In this document: in pieces, positions 44,762-53,556 of the stretch
How the letters are laid out: each line of letters begins with the position of its first letter
Numbering within the stretch: position 1 is the stretch's first letter
From: CAIWTU01 sp963815135
Lineage (GTDB): Bacteria; Desulfobacterota; Desulfuromonadia; Geobacterales; Geobacteraceae
DNA length: 64,000 bases
Reading direction: 5' to 3'
Assembly: GCA_963815135.1 (NCBI GenBank)
Contig: CAWFFO010000001.1
Span: forward strand, 248,001-312,000
The notes under the pieces: generated by a model
Databases searched by the model: none
Seen by the model: the letters and a program-made list of their open reading frames with translations, nothing else
What the model was told of the DNA's origin: nothing
Made by a program: the position numbers and the translations under genes

Positions 44762-46018
44762 ATGAAAATAATTCGTGGAATAAAGATTAATGTATTAATG
44801 CTTTTGTTTGCCACAATGTTTGTGGGAACTTCTTTTGCTCAGGTCATCTTCGAGGACAATTTTGATAGTCAGGCGGATTGGTGGCCGACATGTCTGCAAT
44901 GTGGGAATAATGATGCCGGGTATAATAATGGTGCTGATTTAGATGGCACCCCCGCAGGGTGGTCCTACTGGCGGAATGAGGAATACTGGAATCCGTATCC
45001 TTCGTCAGGTGCGACACCCAACTCACATCCCTCTTTAGAAGTATCAGACGCAAATCATTATGGTTCTTCGGGAAAGGCTTTGACCAATTGGCATGAATCA
45101 CAGCCAAATAGTAATGGTTGGGGATCAGATGCAATCCTTGCGAAGTACTTAGGAAGTAATTATAAAGAGTTGTATGTTCAATTCAAAATCAAATTACAGC
45201 CGGGATGGCAGTGGGCATCTGGCACACCCTCAGAAAAAATGTTCAGGGTGTTTCATTGGGATACCGAAACAAAGGGGCAAGGTCTCTTTTTTAAGAATGA
45301 TACGGTTGGGACTGAAGCTCCTTTGGTCATATCGGATTTGAGTAATAGGCCTGCACCATATGGTACTGACTGGTTTATATCATTCAGATGCGACCCTCAG
45401 GCAACTAATTATTTTTGTTCGCCAACTTATAATCCGCATACTTCTATACCTTCCAATGATAATATCGAAGATGGCAACTGGCACCAGATAACATTTCACG
45501 TGAAGTTAAACTCCTCGGCAGGTGTAGCGGACGGCATATATGAAATGTGGATGGATGGTTCACAAATACTTGATAAAACAGATATGAACTATATAAGTTC
45601 CGGCGGAAATATCGATGCCGGATGGAATGCCGTAGCATTTGGCGGGAATGCCTTCAACCAGTATTCCGACCCCATCAACAAAGCCGAACAGTGGTATGCA
45701 ATCGATGACGTGGTCGTAAGCACGACAACTATTGCACAAAATTCTTCTTCGGAAGGATTTGTAAACAATACTGGAAATGCGAGTGCAACAACCACTACAA
45801 TAATAAAGGGTGATCTTAATGGAGACGGTGTTGTTGACTCAAAAGATGCACAGATAGCTTTGGATATTTCCGTTGGCAAAGTTGCACTGAGCGCGGATAA
45901 AATCGCCAGGGGGGATGTCGCTCCAATAATAAATGGAATATCACATCCGGATGGTAAAATTAATGCTGATGATGCTGCCGCTGTTTTGGCAAAACTTGCC
46001 GGGAAGATTAATTTTTAG
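44762..46018 (+). CDS. Secreted jelly-roll-like protein with C-terminal dockerin
   Basis: 418 residues: signal peptide ending ...VGTSFAQ, a ~300-residue beta-sandwich domain resembling concanavalin A-like/polysaccharide-lyase jelly rolls (VIFEDNFDSQADWWPTCLQC, NWHQITFHVKLNSSAG, YEMWMDGSQI, EQWYAIDDVVVS), and a C-terminal type I dockerin-like module with two EF-hand-like loops (GDLNGDGVVDSKDAQIALD and HPDGKINADDAAAVL). It is probably exported across both membranes or to the periplasm and docked through the dockerin. Catalytic activity is unproven. Bases 44833-45732 appear identical to 47263-48162. GGAG is 8 nt before ATG; riboswitch 1 lies in the leader. Confidence 0.85.
   Translation: MKIIRGIKINVLMLLFATMFVGTSFAQVIFEDNFDSQADWWPTCLQCGNNDAGYNNGADLDGTPAGWSYWRNEEYWNPYPSSGATPNSHPSLEVSDANHYGSSGKALTNWHESQPNSNGWGSDAILAKYLGSNYKELYVQFKIKLQPGWQWASGTPSEKMFRVFHWDTETKGQGLFFKNDTVGTEAPLVISDLSNRPAPYGTDWFISFRCDPQATNYFCSPTYNPHTSIPSNDNIEDGNWHQITFHVKLNSSAGVADGIYEMWMDGSQILDKTDMNYISSGGNIDAGWNAVAFGGNAFNQYSDPINKAEQWYAIDDVVVSTTTIAQNSSSEGFVNNTGNASATTTTIIKGDLNGDGVVDSKDAQIALDISVGKVALSADKIARGDVAPIINGISHPDGKINADDAAAVLAKLAGKINF
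44833..45732 (+). repeat. 900-bp duplicated tract, copy A
   Basis: By eye identical base for base to 47263-48162 (offset 2430), covering the end of the signal peptide and the whole jelly-roll domain. Identity stops sharply on both sides: signal peptides and C-terminal domains are unrelated. Synonymous sites are also unchanged, so the event is recent. Confidence 0.85.
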
Positions 46019-46496
46019 CAGACTGCGAATTATGTAGTAACCTAGAACACTTGTCCGATAAGTAACAGGGATAGCAAGCATATATATTTCAGTAGAGCTA
46101 AAATCATAGATCTTATTTGTAAGCTGAATTGCTTTATTTTATAACTATTAAAGCAATGCGGCTTTTTCATGTAAAATATAAATACCGCATAAAACCCAAA
46201 CAGCAAATCTAATAATTATCAAAACAGTATAACCTTTCATTTCGAATTCTCACCCAAAAGTATTACACCTTACTTCATTTCAATAAATAACCGTTTGGCG
46301 GATTGTGCAACAATTCAATCTGCTATATATTGACACGAAATAATTCTCTATAACATCTTGGATAAGCTAAAATATTAATCAACATGAGATTTGGTATTGT
46401 GAAAAATATGTTGGGGATGGAACACATTAAAGTTATTTTTAGCTGATAAAGGCACGCGCTACGGATTCGGTAGGGGAGTTAAACCGAATATTTTAT
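46019..46496. other. AT-rich intergenic region before riboswitch 2
   Basis: No gene is supportable in these 478 bases. No strong terminator follows the dockerin gene. A TTGACA-like element occurs at 46331-46336, but the spacing to the next TATAAC is too short for a standard promoter, so the promoter of riboswitch 2 is not identified. Confidence 0.4.
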
Positions 46497-46585
46497 TGGT
46501 ATACGACAATACTAAACCATCCGAGAGGATGGGACGGAAAGCTCACAGGGTCTCTCTGAGACAGCCGGGTCGCCGAAATATCTTT
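46497..46585 (+). promoter_or_regulatory. GEMM-I riboswitch 2 (cGAMP-type signature), no recognisable gene after it
   Basis: ACGACAATACTAAACCATCC, GAGA tetraloop, GGATGGGACGGAAAGC, GAGACAGCCGGGTCGCCGAAATA. The base equivalent to Vc2 position 20 (46511) is A, as in the 3',3'-cGAMP-selective GEMM-Ib riboswitches of Geobacter; c-di-GMP-selective members have G. Very similar to riboswitch 3. Downstream there is a strong terminator but no recognisable gene before riboswitch 3. Confidence 0.88.
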
Positions 46586-46614
46586 ACGGTATTTGGGCAG
46601 CCCGGTTTTTTTTT
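46563..46614 (+). terminator. Expression-platform terminator of riboswitch 2
   Basis: CCGGG (46565-46569) pairs with CCCGG (46601-46605), GCCGAAATA pairs with TATTTGGGC inside, and nine T follow. The strongest intrinsic terminator of the three; the 5' arm belongs to the aptamer. Confidence 0.85.
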
Positions 46615-47040
46615 GCCTGAAAATCGATAAGGATTGTGTGAGAAAATGTGGATTTCTTGAAATCAAAATTTGGGGACCACTACATCTCCTTTGAAACGTA
46701 CTTGCGTTACCATCAAGATTGCTACAGGCAGAGGTCAAAAAGAATTTGTTTGGGTTACTTATAAATTTATAAAACAATTAATTCCTTTTAAATTGGAATT
46801 GCGTCAATCGAGGTTAAGGCATTTACTGATTAAAATTTCAATATTTCGAAGTAAACTATATTTTTTTACTTGATGAAGGTTTATGGTCATCTCCCATAAC
46901 TGACTGATATGTCAAGATAATTAACTTTACTAACCTGGCGATCGCAATATTTATAATTTCAGTTTTAATTATTGTTCAGAAAATGTGACAGGCGACACAT
47001 AAATATGTAGCCCAACTGATATCCTCTAAGCAGAATAAGA
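46615..47040. other. Region between riboswitches 2 and 3 without a convincing gene
   Basis: The only open frame of note (46670-46873, 67 codons) is Lys/Phe/Ile-rich, has no ribosome binding site and no recognised family. The stretch looks like what remains after a riboswitch-controlled gene was lost, but no homology to the neighbouring paralogs is visible. Confidence 0.4.
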
Positions 47041-47043
47041 TGC

Positions 47044-47130
47044 CAGGTAAACGACAATACTAAACCATCCGCGAGGATGGGACGGAAAGCCCAAGGGTCT
47101 CCCCGAGACAGCCGGGTCGCCGAAATACCA
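47044..47130 (+). promoter_or_regulatory. GEMM-I riboswitch 3 (cGAMP-type signature)
   Basis: ACGACAATACTAAACCATCC, GCGA tetraloop, GGATGGGACGGAAAGCCC, then CGAGACAGCCGGGTCGCCGAAATACC. It closely follows the sequence I recall for the Geobacter GSU1761 cGAMP aptamer, with A at the Vc2 position-20 equivalent (47059). It leads to the 996-aa Ig-repeat protein 65 nt downstream, with a terminator between, so it should act as an ON switch. Confidence 0.92.
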
Positions 47131-47158
47131 AGTAAAGGTTATTGGCCCCGGCTATTTT
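47110..47158 (+). terminator. Expression-platform terminator of riboswitch 3
   Basis: AGCCGGG (47110-47116) pairs with CCCGGCT (47147-47153); AATACC and GGTTATT add inner pairs; ATTTTA follows. Shares its 5' arm with the aptamer. Confidence 0.72.
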
Positions 47159-47194
47159 AGTGTCTGCCGGGCGGGAAAGTTGGGAGGTAACGTC

Positions 47195-50185
47195 ATGAAA
47201 AGAATAATTTGTATTGTGGTTCTGGCAATTGTCGTGTTGGTTTTGGGAGGAGTTCATAACGTTTTTGCTCAGGTCATCTTCGAGGACAATTTTGATAGTC
47301 AGGCGGATTGGTGGCCGACATGTCTGCAATGTGGGAATAATGATGCCGGGTATAATAATGGTGCTGATTTAGATGGCACCCCCGCAGGGTGGTCCTACTG
47401 GCGGAATGAGGAATACTGGAATCCGTATCCTTCGTCAGGTGCGACACCCAACTCACATCCCTCTTTAGAAGTATCAGACGCAAATCATTATGGTTCTTCG
47501 GGAAAGGCTTTGACCAATTGGCATGAATCACAGCCAAATAGTAATGGTTGGGGATCAGATGCAATCCTTGCGAAGTACTTAGGAAGTAATTATAAAGAGT
47601 TGTATGTTCAATTCAAAATCAAATTACAGCCGGGATGGCAGTGGGCATCTGGCACACCCTCAGAAAAAATGTTCAGGGTGTTTCATTGGGATACCGAAAC
47701 AAAGGGGCAAGGTCTCTTTTTTAAGAATGATACGGTTGGGACTGAAGCTCCTTTGGTCATATCGGATTTGAGTAATAGGCCTGCACCATATGGTACTGAC
47801 TGGTTTATATCATTCAGATGCGACCCTCAGGCAACTAATTATTTTTGTTCGCCAACTTATAATCCGCATACTTCTATACCTTCCAATGATAATATCGAAG
47901 ATGGCAACTGGCACCAGATAACATTTCACGTGAAGTTAAACTCCTCGGCAGGTGTAGCGGACGGCATATATGAAATGTGGATGGATGGTTCACAAATACT
48001 TGATAAAACAGATATGAACTATATAAGTTCCGGCGGAAATATCGATGCCGGATGGAATGCCGTAGCATTTGGCGGGAATGCCTTCAACCAGTATTCCGAC
48101 CCCATCAACAAAGCCGAACAGTGGTATGCAATCGATGACGTGGTCGTAAGCACGACAACTATCCCATCTGACTATAAATTAAGTGCGTCAAGTGCCGATA
48201 CAAAGGCTCCTATGATATCGATCAACTATCCTGCGAATAATGCCGTGTTATCAGGAGCGGTTTCTGTTGCGGCGAGTGCATCCGACGATGTCGGGGTCAG
48301 TAAAGTCGAACTATACGTCGACGGAAGCCTTAAAGCTACCGATACAGCGATTCCTTACAATTTTTCTATTGATACGACAGCATATGCAAACGGTTATCAC
48401 ACTATTATGGCTAAAGCTTACGATGCAGCCGATAATATGGGACAGTCTGCGACAATTACCATTTCAATTAACAACCAGGATAAAACCGCACCGGTCATTT
48501 CTCTCACCTCGCCGGCAAGCAATGCCACCATCAGCGGTAATATCCAGGTCTCTGCCAGCGCCTCTGACAACGTCAGCATCAACCGGGTTGAGTTTTACGA
48601 AGATGGCAGTTTGAAGGCAGCGGTAAATACACTTCCATATAGCTACACATGGAATACAACGACCTCGACAAACGGAGGCCATACTCTTCTTGCCAAAGCA
48701 TACGACATGGCTGGAAATATTGGCCAAACATCAAATGTTACCGTGACGGTATCCAATGCTACTGCTGACACCACAAAGCCACAGCTATCTATAAGTTCAC
48801 CCTCCCAACAATCTACAGTCAGCGGTACTGTGCAAGTGAAATCCTACGCTACGGATAATGTTGGGGTTGCCAAAGTATTATATTTCCTGAACGATCCGTC
48901 AACAACTCCTCTTGCTACCACAACCACTTCTCCGTACATCTACAATTGGGACACAACAAAAGTTGCTAACGGAACCTATAATCTTTGGGCCATTGCATAT
49001 GATGCGGCAGGAAACTATGCGAGATACTATCTTGTTGTAAATGTTAACAATACCCCCGCGGATACTGCAGCTCCGGTAGTTTCAATCAGTTCACCCACAA
49101 GCGGTTCGAAAGTAAGCGGCACCATCGGCATAGCGGCCTCTGCAACAGATAACGTCGGTGTAAGCAAGGTCGAGTTCTATGTCAACGGATCGCTGAAAGC
49201 GACCGATACGGCCTCTCCCTACAGCTTCAACTGGAACACGGCTTCGCTGGCAAACGGCAGCTACACTCTCAGTACCAAAGCCTACGATGCTGCTGGAAAT
49301 GTTGGTACATCTACCAGTGTATCTGTTACCGTTTCCAACGACGCAACTCCTCCGACGGTATCTATCAGCACTCCAGTCAGCGGTTCAAAGGTGAGCGGCG
49401 CCGTAAGTGTAACCGCCTCAGCAACAGATAACGTGGGCGTAAGCAAGGTCGAGTTCTATGTCAACGGATCTCTGCAGGCAACGGATACGGCCTCTCCCTA
49501 CAGCTTCGGCTGGAACACATCTTCGCTTGCAAACGGCAGCTACACTCTCAGCACCAAAGCCTACGATGCAGTTGGAAATGTTGGCACATCTGCCGGTGTG
49601 GCGGTCACCGTTTTCAATGATGCCACCCCTCCGTCGGTGTCGATCAGCGCCCCGTCAAGCGGTTCCGCAGTGAACGGAACGGTTGGTGTAGTAGCCAGTG
49701 CAGCGGACAATGTGGGTGTGAGCAAGGTCGAATTCTATGTCAACGGAGCGCTTCAGGCTAGCGATACGGCGTCTCCCTACAGCTTCAGCTGGAACACGGC
49801 ATCCCTTGCCAGCGGCAGCTACACCCTCAGCGCCAAAGCTTACGATGCCGCGGGTAATGTTGGGCAGTCGAGTAATGTTACGGTAAATGTGTCCAACGAC
49901 TCTGTTGCTCCGGCAGTCAGCATCACCACCCCTGCGCATAAATCAAAAATCAGCGGAACGGTCCAGGTTAAATCCTATGCAACGGACAATGTGGGGGTGA
50001 GCAAGGTTGAATATTATCTGAATGACCCTGTTAACGGTCTGATTGCAACCTCGACCACTGCTCCTTATTTGTACAGTTGGAATACCAAATCAGTTGCCAA
50101 TGGTACCTACAAGCTTTGGGCCATTGCTTATGATGCGGCAGGGAATAAGGCTAGATTTTATATATTAGTGACGGTGAAAAATTAG
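47195..50185 (+). CDS. Secreted jelly-roll-like protein with seven Ig-like repeats
   Basis: 996 residues. Signal peptide KRIICIVVLAIVVLVLGG...VFAQ; residues to about 325 are the same jelly-roll domain as in the gene at 44762; then seven bacterial Ig-like (Big_7 type) repeats of 93-97 residues, each with 'P.VSI..P..GS.VSG.V.V.A.A.DNVGVSKVEFYVNG' and 'YDAAGN'. Repeats 4-6 are very alike, and 3 and 7 resemble each other (NLWAIAYDAAGN / KLWAIAYDAAGN). It has no dockerin, unlike its paralogs, so it may reach the surface or bind polysaccharide through the repeats. GGGAGGT 6 nt before the ATG at 47195 sets the start; a TTG at 47180 is in frame. Riboswitch 3 precedes it. Confidence 0.88.
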   Translation: MKRIICIVVLAIVVLVLGGVHNVFAQVIFEDNFDSQADWWPTCLQCGNNDAGYNNGADLDGTPAGWSYWRNEEYWNPYPSSGATPNSHPSLEVSDANHYGSSGKALTNWHESQPNSNGWGSDAILAKYLGSNYKELYVQFKIKLQPGWQWASGTPSEKMFRVFHWDTETKGQGLFFKNDTVGTEAPLVISDLSNRPAPYGTDWFISFRCDPQATNYFCSPTYNPHTSIPSNDNIEDGNWHQITFHVKLNSSAGVADGIYEMWMDGSQILDKTDMNYISSGGNIDAGWNAVAFGGNAFNQYSDPINKAEQWYAIDDVVVSTTTIPSDYKLSASSADTKAPMISINYPANNAVLSGAVSVAASASDDVGVSKVELYVDGSLKATDTAIPYNFSIDTTAYANGYHTIMAKAYDAADNMGQSATITISINNQDKTAPVISLTSPASNATISGNIQVSASASDNVSINRVEFYEDGSLKAAVNTLPYSYTWNTTTSTNGGHTLLAKAYDMAGNIGQTSNVTVTVSNATADTTKPQLSISSPSQQSTVSGTVQVKSYATDNVGVAKVLYFLNDPSTTPLATTTTSPYIYNWDTTKVANGTYNLWAIAYDAAGNYARYYLVVNVNNTPADTAAPVVSISSPTSGSKVSGTIGIAASATDNVGVSKVEFYVNGSLKATDTASPYSFNWNTASLANGSYTLSTKAYDAAGNVGTSTSVSVTVSNDATPPTVSISTPVSGSKVSGAVSVTASATDNVGVSKVEFYVNGSLQATDTASPYSFGWNTSSLANGSYTLSTKAYDAVGNVGTSAGVAVTVFNDATPPSVSISAPSSGSAVNGTVGVVASAADNVGVSKVEFYVNGALQASDTASPYSFSWNTASLASGSYTLSAKAYDAAGNVGQSSNVTVNVSNDSVAPAVSITTPAHKSKISGTVQVKSYATDNVGVSKVEYYLNDPVNGLIATSTTAPYLYSWNTKSVANGTYKLWAIAYDAAGNKARFYILVTVKN
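47263..48162 (+). repeat. 900-bp duplicated tract, copy B
   Basis: Partner of 44833-45732. The upstream leader (riboswitch 3 against riboswitch 1) and the downstream domains differ, so the homology block begins inside the signal peptide and ends at the domain border, as expected from gene conversion or a domain-swap duplication. Confidence 0.85.
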
Positions 50186-50240
50186 CCGCATCTAGGAAAA
50201 TATTGATTAATTGATTGGCTTGATAGTAATTAGCAGGTTA

Positions 50241-50284
50241 AAAGCCGCTTTTCCCGAGTATGTGGGGTGAAGCGGCTTTTTTAA
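50241..50284 (+). terminator. Intrinsic terminator after the Ig-repeat gene
   Basis: AAAGCCGCTT (50241-50250) pairs with AAGCGGCTTT, with a further CCC/GGG pairing inside, followed by TTTTTTAATTT. Separates the Ig-repeat gene from the next paralog. Confidence 0.88.
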
Positions 50285-50321
50285 TTTAAAAGAATGGAGT
50301 AATAAACTTAAAAATAATTAA

Positions 50322-50350
50322 TTGACATGGCTGAAGATTGACTGTATCAA
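50322..50350 (+). promoter_or_regulatory. Sigma-70-type promoter before the third paralog
   Basis: TTGACA (50322-50327), 17 nt, TATCAA (50345-50350), 68 nt before the ATG. No GEMM riboswitch is seen in this leader, so this paralog seems to be controlled differently from the two before it. Confidence 0.6.
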
Positions 50351-50417
50351 ATACAAATTGTTTGTGAGATCAACTCGATTTCTTCGGCTTTTTCTCTAGA
50401 TTATCAGGAGGTAAAAC

Positions 50418-51719
50418 ATGAGAACCCTTCAATGGATTGTGGCACTTGCATTTTCAATAGTATTAGTATCAGTCCATGTCTCTTTTGCCCAAGTCATCTT
50501 CGAGGACAATTTCGACAGTCAGGCTGACTGGTGGCCTAAATGTTTGGAGTGCGGGCATACGGCGAGCGGGTATACCAATGATGGAGCTTCATCGGGAACA
50601 CCTGTCAGTTGGAATTACTGGCGCAACGATGAATTCTGGAATCCGTTTGCACCGTCAGGTGCGATTTCGGGCTCTCATCCAACCATACAAATTTCCGGAG
50701 AGCAGCATTACGGGTCTTCCGGAAAGGCGTTTGTTGTCTGGAATGAATCGAGTTACGGGCGATCAGGCGACGGTTGGGGCGCGGATGGAGATTTGTCGAA
50801 ATCGCTGGGCAGGGAATACAGGGAGATTTATGTTCAGCTTAAGCTAAAATTCATGCCCGGTTTCCAGTGGACATGGACTCCGGACCAGAACGCCGGTAGC
50901 ATCAAGATGGTTCGCTTTTACCATAATGACGACAATGGTAAATATCCCTATCTCTTTTTTAAAACCGGGACAAATGCCCCCGTTTACATCTTCAATTCCT
51001 CCCAAAAAGAAGATCCATATGGCTTTGCCGGGTTTCATTCTTTCCGGTGTGGTCCCCAGGCGACGAATTATTATTGCGATCAGCTGTATGACGCCAGGTC
51101 CAATTTTTCCAGCAGAGTTTTCGTCGATACCATGGGGGACGGTAAATGGCATGTTCTGGCATGGCACGCCACAATGAACAGTAAGCCAGGTGTTTCGGAC
51201 GGAATGCTGCAATTTTCGGCCGATGGGGCAAAGTTGTAAGAAAGAAACGATGTCCAATGGATAGGTGCCGGTGGCGATCCAGGTATAGGCTGGAATGTGT
51301 TCGGAATCGGTGGAAATGCATTCAATAATTACATGCATATATCAAATTCCACTTTTCAGAACGGGGCCGAGCAGTGGTATGCAATCGATGACGTGGTCGT
51401 GAGCGATTCTCCAATACCTTTGAATTACGTAATTGACGGTGGGATGAAAGACCAGGGAGACAGCACTACCGTTGCAGTCGGGGATCTCAACGGGGACGGG
51501 CAGGTCAACACCGCCGATGCTCAACTCGCTTTGGACATATCGGTTGGCAAAGTTCCCGTGACTGCGGATAACCTTGCCAGAGGCGACGTTGCTCCTTTAG
51601 TCGATGGGAAGTCACGACCAGATGGAAAGATTGATGCAAATGATGCGATTGTGAACTTGCCAAAATTGTTGGTAAATAGTTTTTTTAATTGTGGTGAGGA
51701 AGATAACGATAATATGTGA
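50418..51719 (+). pseudogene. Jelly-roll/dockerin paralog broken by an in-frame stop
   Basis: Third member of the family, 433 codons from ATG (GGAGG upstream) to 51719, interrupted by TAA at 51237-51239. The first 273 residues carry the signal peptide, VIFEDNFDSQADWWPKCLEC and the beta-sandwich. After the stop, the same frame continues with EQWYAIDDVVVSDSP and a dockerin-like end (GDLNGDGQVNTADAQLALD, RPDGKIDANDAIVNL). The stop stands where the paralogs have Leu (…GSQIL-DKTD), so TTA-to-TAA by one base is likely. As it stands, the dockerin is lost unless the stop is read through. The tail after the dockerin (NSFFNCGEEDNDNM) is also odd. Confidence 0.85.
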
Positions 51720-51834
51720 CTTCCATAACCTTGGATTTAATACCTGCAAGATTTGACGTGATAAGTCGACTACAATATTCCAATTTCATGGAAATTATAT
51801 ATATTTTCCTGGAGGAATAAATGCGAGGGTGATC

Positions 51835-53397
51835 ATGAAAATCGCAATTTGTATGATAACGCTGGCAATAGCGACGTTTTCAGGAATCAGTGCCAATAAG
51901 CTTTTTGCTCAGGTCGTGTTCAACACCGGTTTCGAGGATGTGCGGGACTGGACGCAACCCAGGCCGGCTAAGAATGCCACGGGTTATGGATGGCCCGCAA
52001 CATGGTCAGGCTATAACAATGGCAATCCCATCTATACACCGCCACAGAAGACTGACGGCACTTTTTTGTTTGATATGTTTCGTGTGGCACCAACATTGTT
52101 TGATTCGAATGTGACATCGGCGTTTGAGATCGGTGATGGGACCGGCAGGAATGGCAGCAGGGGATTAGTGTACAATGTGGAGGTCTCCGGTACATATGGC
52201 GTCTGGACGGGGGGCAACCCTGTTGGCGAATGGCTCGGCAATTCGGGCTATCAGGATGTTTATGTAAGATTCTATCTTCGCTATCCGCCGGAATGGAAGT
52301 GGACCGATGACAACAACCCTGTCAGCAACAGGGGGGCACAGCAGAAATTGCTGAGGCTTTCCCGCTATAACGGTACTCTTAACGATGGCGGTAACCCTCA
52401 GGTGTATGGTCCTTCAAGTGGAGGCAAAAACGATCCGGTATGGATTCCCGACTGGTATCAATATATTTCTGTTACTCCATCCTATACCAAGTATATGAAC
52501 TCGGAGAGATATTCTCCTGACTATAGTGCGAATGATCTTACATTGGATTTTTTCTCACTCAATTCAGGTTTATATCCAAGCGGTTCCGATCTGCTTTGGC
52601 CCACCGATTCGAAATGGCACTGTTATGAGTTTCGTGCCAGGCTGAATAGCGCTCCGGGGGTTGCCGACGGCATATCGGAGAACTGGCTTGACGGCGTGCT
52701 TGTGTGGAGAAAAACGAATATAGCCTGGGTTAAGACAGGTGGTTCGATAGCCCAAGGCTGGAACAATGTCTGTATTCTGGACAATGTAACGATACCGGCC
52801 TATCCCCAGGCATCACAGGTATCCTATCCGCTGTACCTGGATGACATAGTAATCAGCACGACATACAGCGGCCCTCCTCCCAAACCGGTTAACGTTTCCG
52901 CCCAATCAACGAGCAGTACGACTGTCCGGGTAAGCTGGGGAGCAGGAAGCAACGGCGCCACCTATCCGCTCAGCGGCTACCGGATCTATTGCGGGACCAG
53001 CCCGACAAATCTGATCGGCTCTGTAACCGCCGGTAATGTGACCAGCTATGATGCTACCGGGCTGCAGGCTGGGCAGACCTACTACTTTGCTGTCGCCGCC
53101 TATAACAAGGATGTCTACTGTACGAATGAAAGTATTAAATCAAATGTGGTATTTCCGAATTCCGGATCAAATGATCAAAATATCAAAGGTGACCTGGATG
53201 GGGATGGGAAGATTGATCAGAAAGATGCCAAAATTGCATTGAATATTGCCGTCGGCGGCGTGTCTGCAACCCCGGACCAGATTATCAGAGGCGATGTTGC
53301 ACCGATCGTCAACGGGAAGTCACAGCCGGATGGAAAGATTGATACTGAAGATTCAATTGCGATACTCGCGATGATTGCCGGAAAAATTGATTTTTGA
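51835..53397 (+). CDS. Secreted jelly-roll-like protein with FnIII and dockerin domains
   Basis: Fourth, more distant paralog (520 aa). Signal peptide ending ANKLFAQ; beta-sandwich about 25-345 with VVFNTGFEDVRDWTQP, DVYVRFYLRYPPEWKW, KWHCYEFRARLNSAPGVADG and SENWLDG, the same landmarks as the other members; a fibronectin type III domain (PPKPVNVSAQSTSSTTVRVSW ... YYFAVAAYNKD); and a C-terminal dockerin-like pair (GDLDGDGKIDQKDAKIALN, QPDGKIDTEDSIAIL). GAGGG 7 nt before the ATG at 51835; a GTG at 51829 is in frame. No riboswitch is visible in the 115-nt leader. Confidence 0.85.
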   Translation: MKIAICMITLAIATFSGISANKLFAQVVFNTGFEDVRDWTQPRPAKNATGYGWPATWSGYNNGNPIYTPPQKTDGTFLFDMFRVAPTLFDSNVTSAFEIGDGTGRNGSRGLVYNVEVSGTYGVWTGGNPVGEWLGNSGYQDVYVRFYLRYPPEWKWTDDNNPVSNRGAQQKLLRLSRYNGTLNDGGNPQVYGPSSGGKNDPVWIPDWYQYISVTPSYTKYMNSERYSPDYSANDLTLDFFSLNSGLYPSGSDLLWPTDSKWHCYEFRARLNSAPGVADGISENWLDGVLVWRKTNIAWVKTGGSIAQGWNNVCILDNVTIPAYPQASQVSYPLYLDDIVISTTYSGPPPKPVNVSAQSTSSTTVRVSWGAGSNGATYPLSGYRIYCGTSPTNLIGSVTAGNVTSYDATGLQAGQTYYFAVAAYNKDVYCTNESIKSNVVFPNSGSNDQNIKGDLDGDGKIDQKDAKIALNIAVGGVSATPDQIIRGDVAPIVNGKSQPDGKIDTEDSIAILAMIAGKIDF

Positions 53398-53556
53398 TAC
53401 TTCTGTTGAATACTCCGGACATTTATCCTGACTCTTTAATGATGGGAGAGATTGTAATGACTGAAAGTTTCTGGTTGTATTTAAGGAATATAGATAGTAT
53501 AAACTAATTAAATATCGCATAGGCATGGCTTCGGCATAAATCAAAAGGAGGGTAAA

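Noticed and set aside
46670..46873. 67-codon open frame between riboswitches 2 and 3
   Set aside because: No ribosome binding site, no recognisable family, composition typical of AT-rich noncoding DNA.
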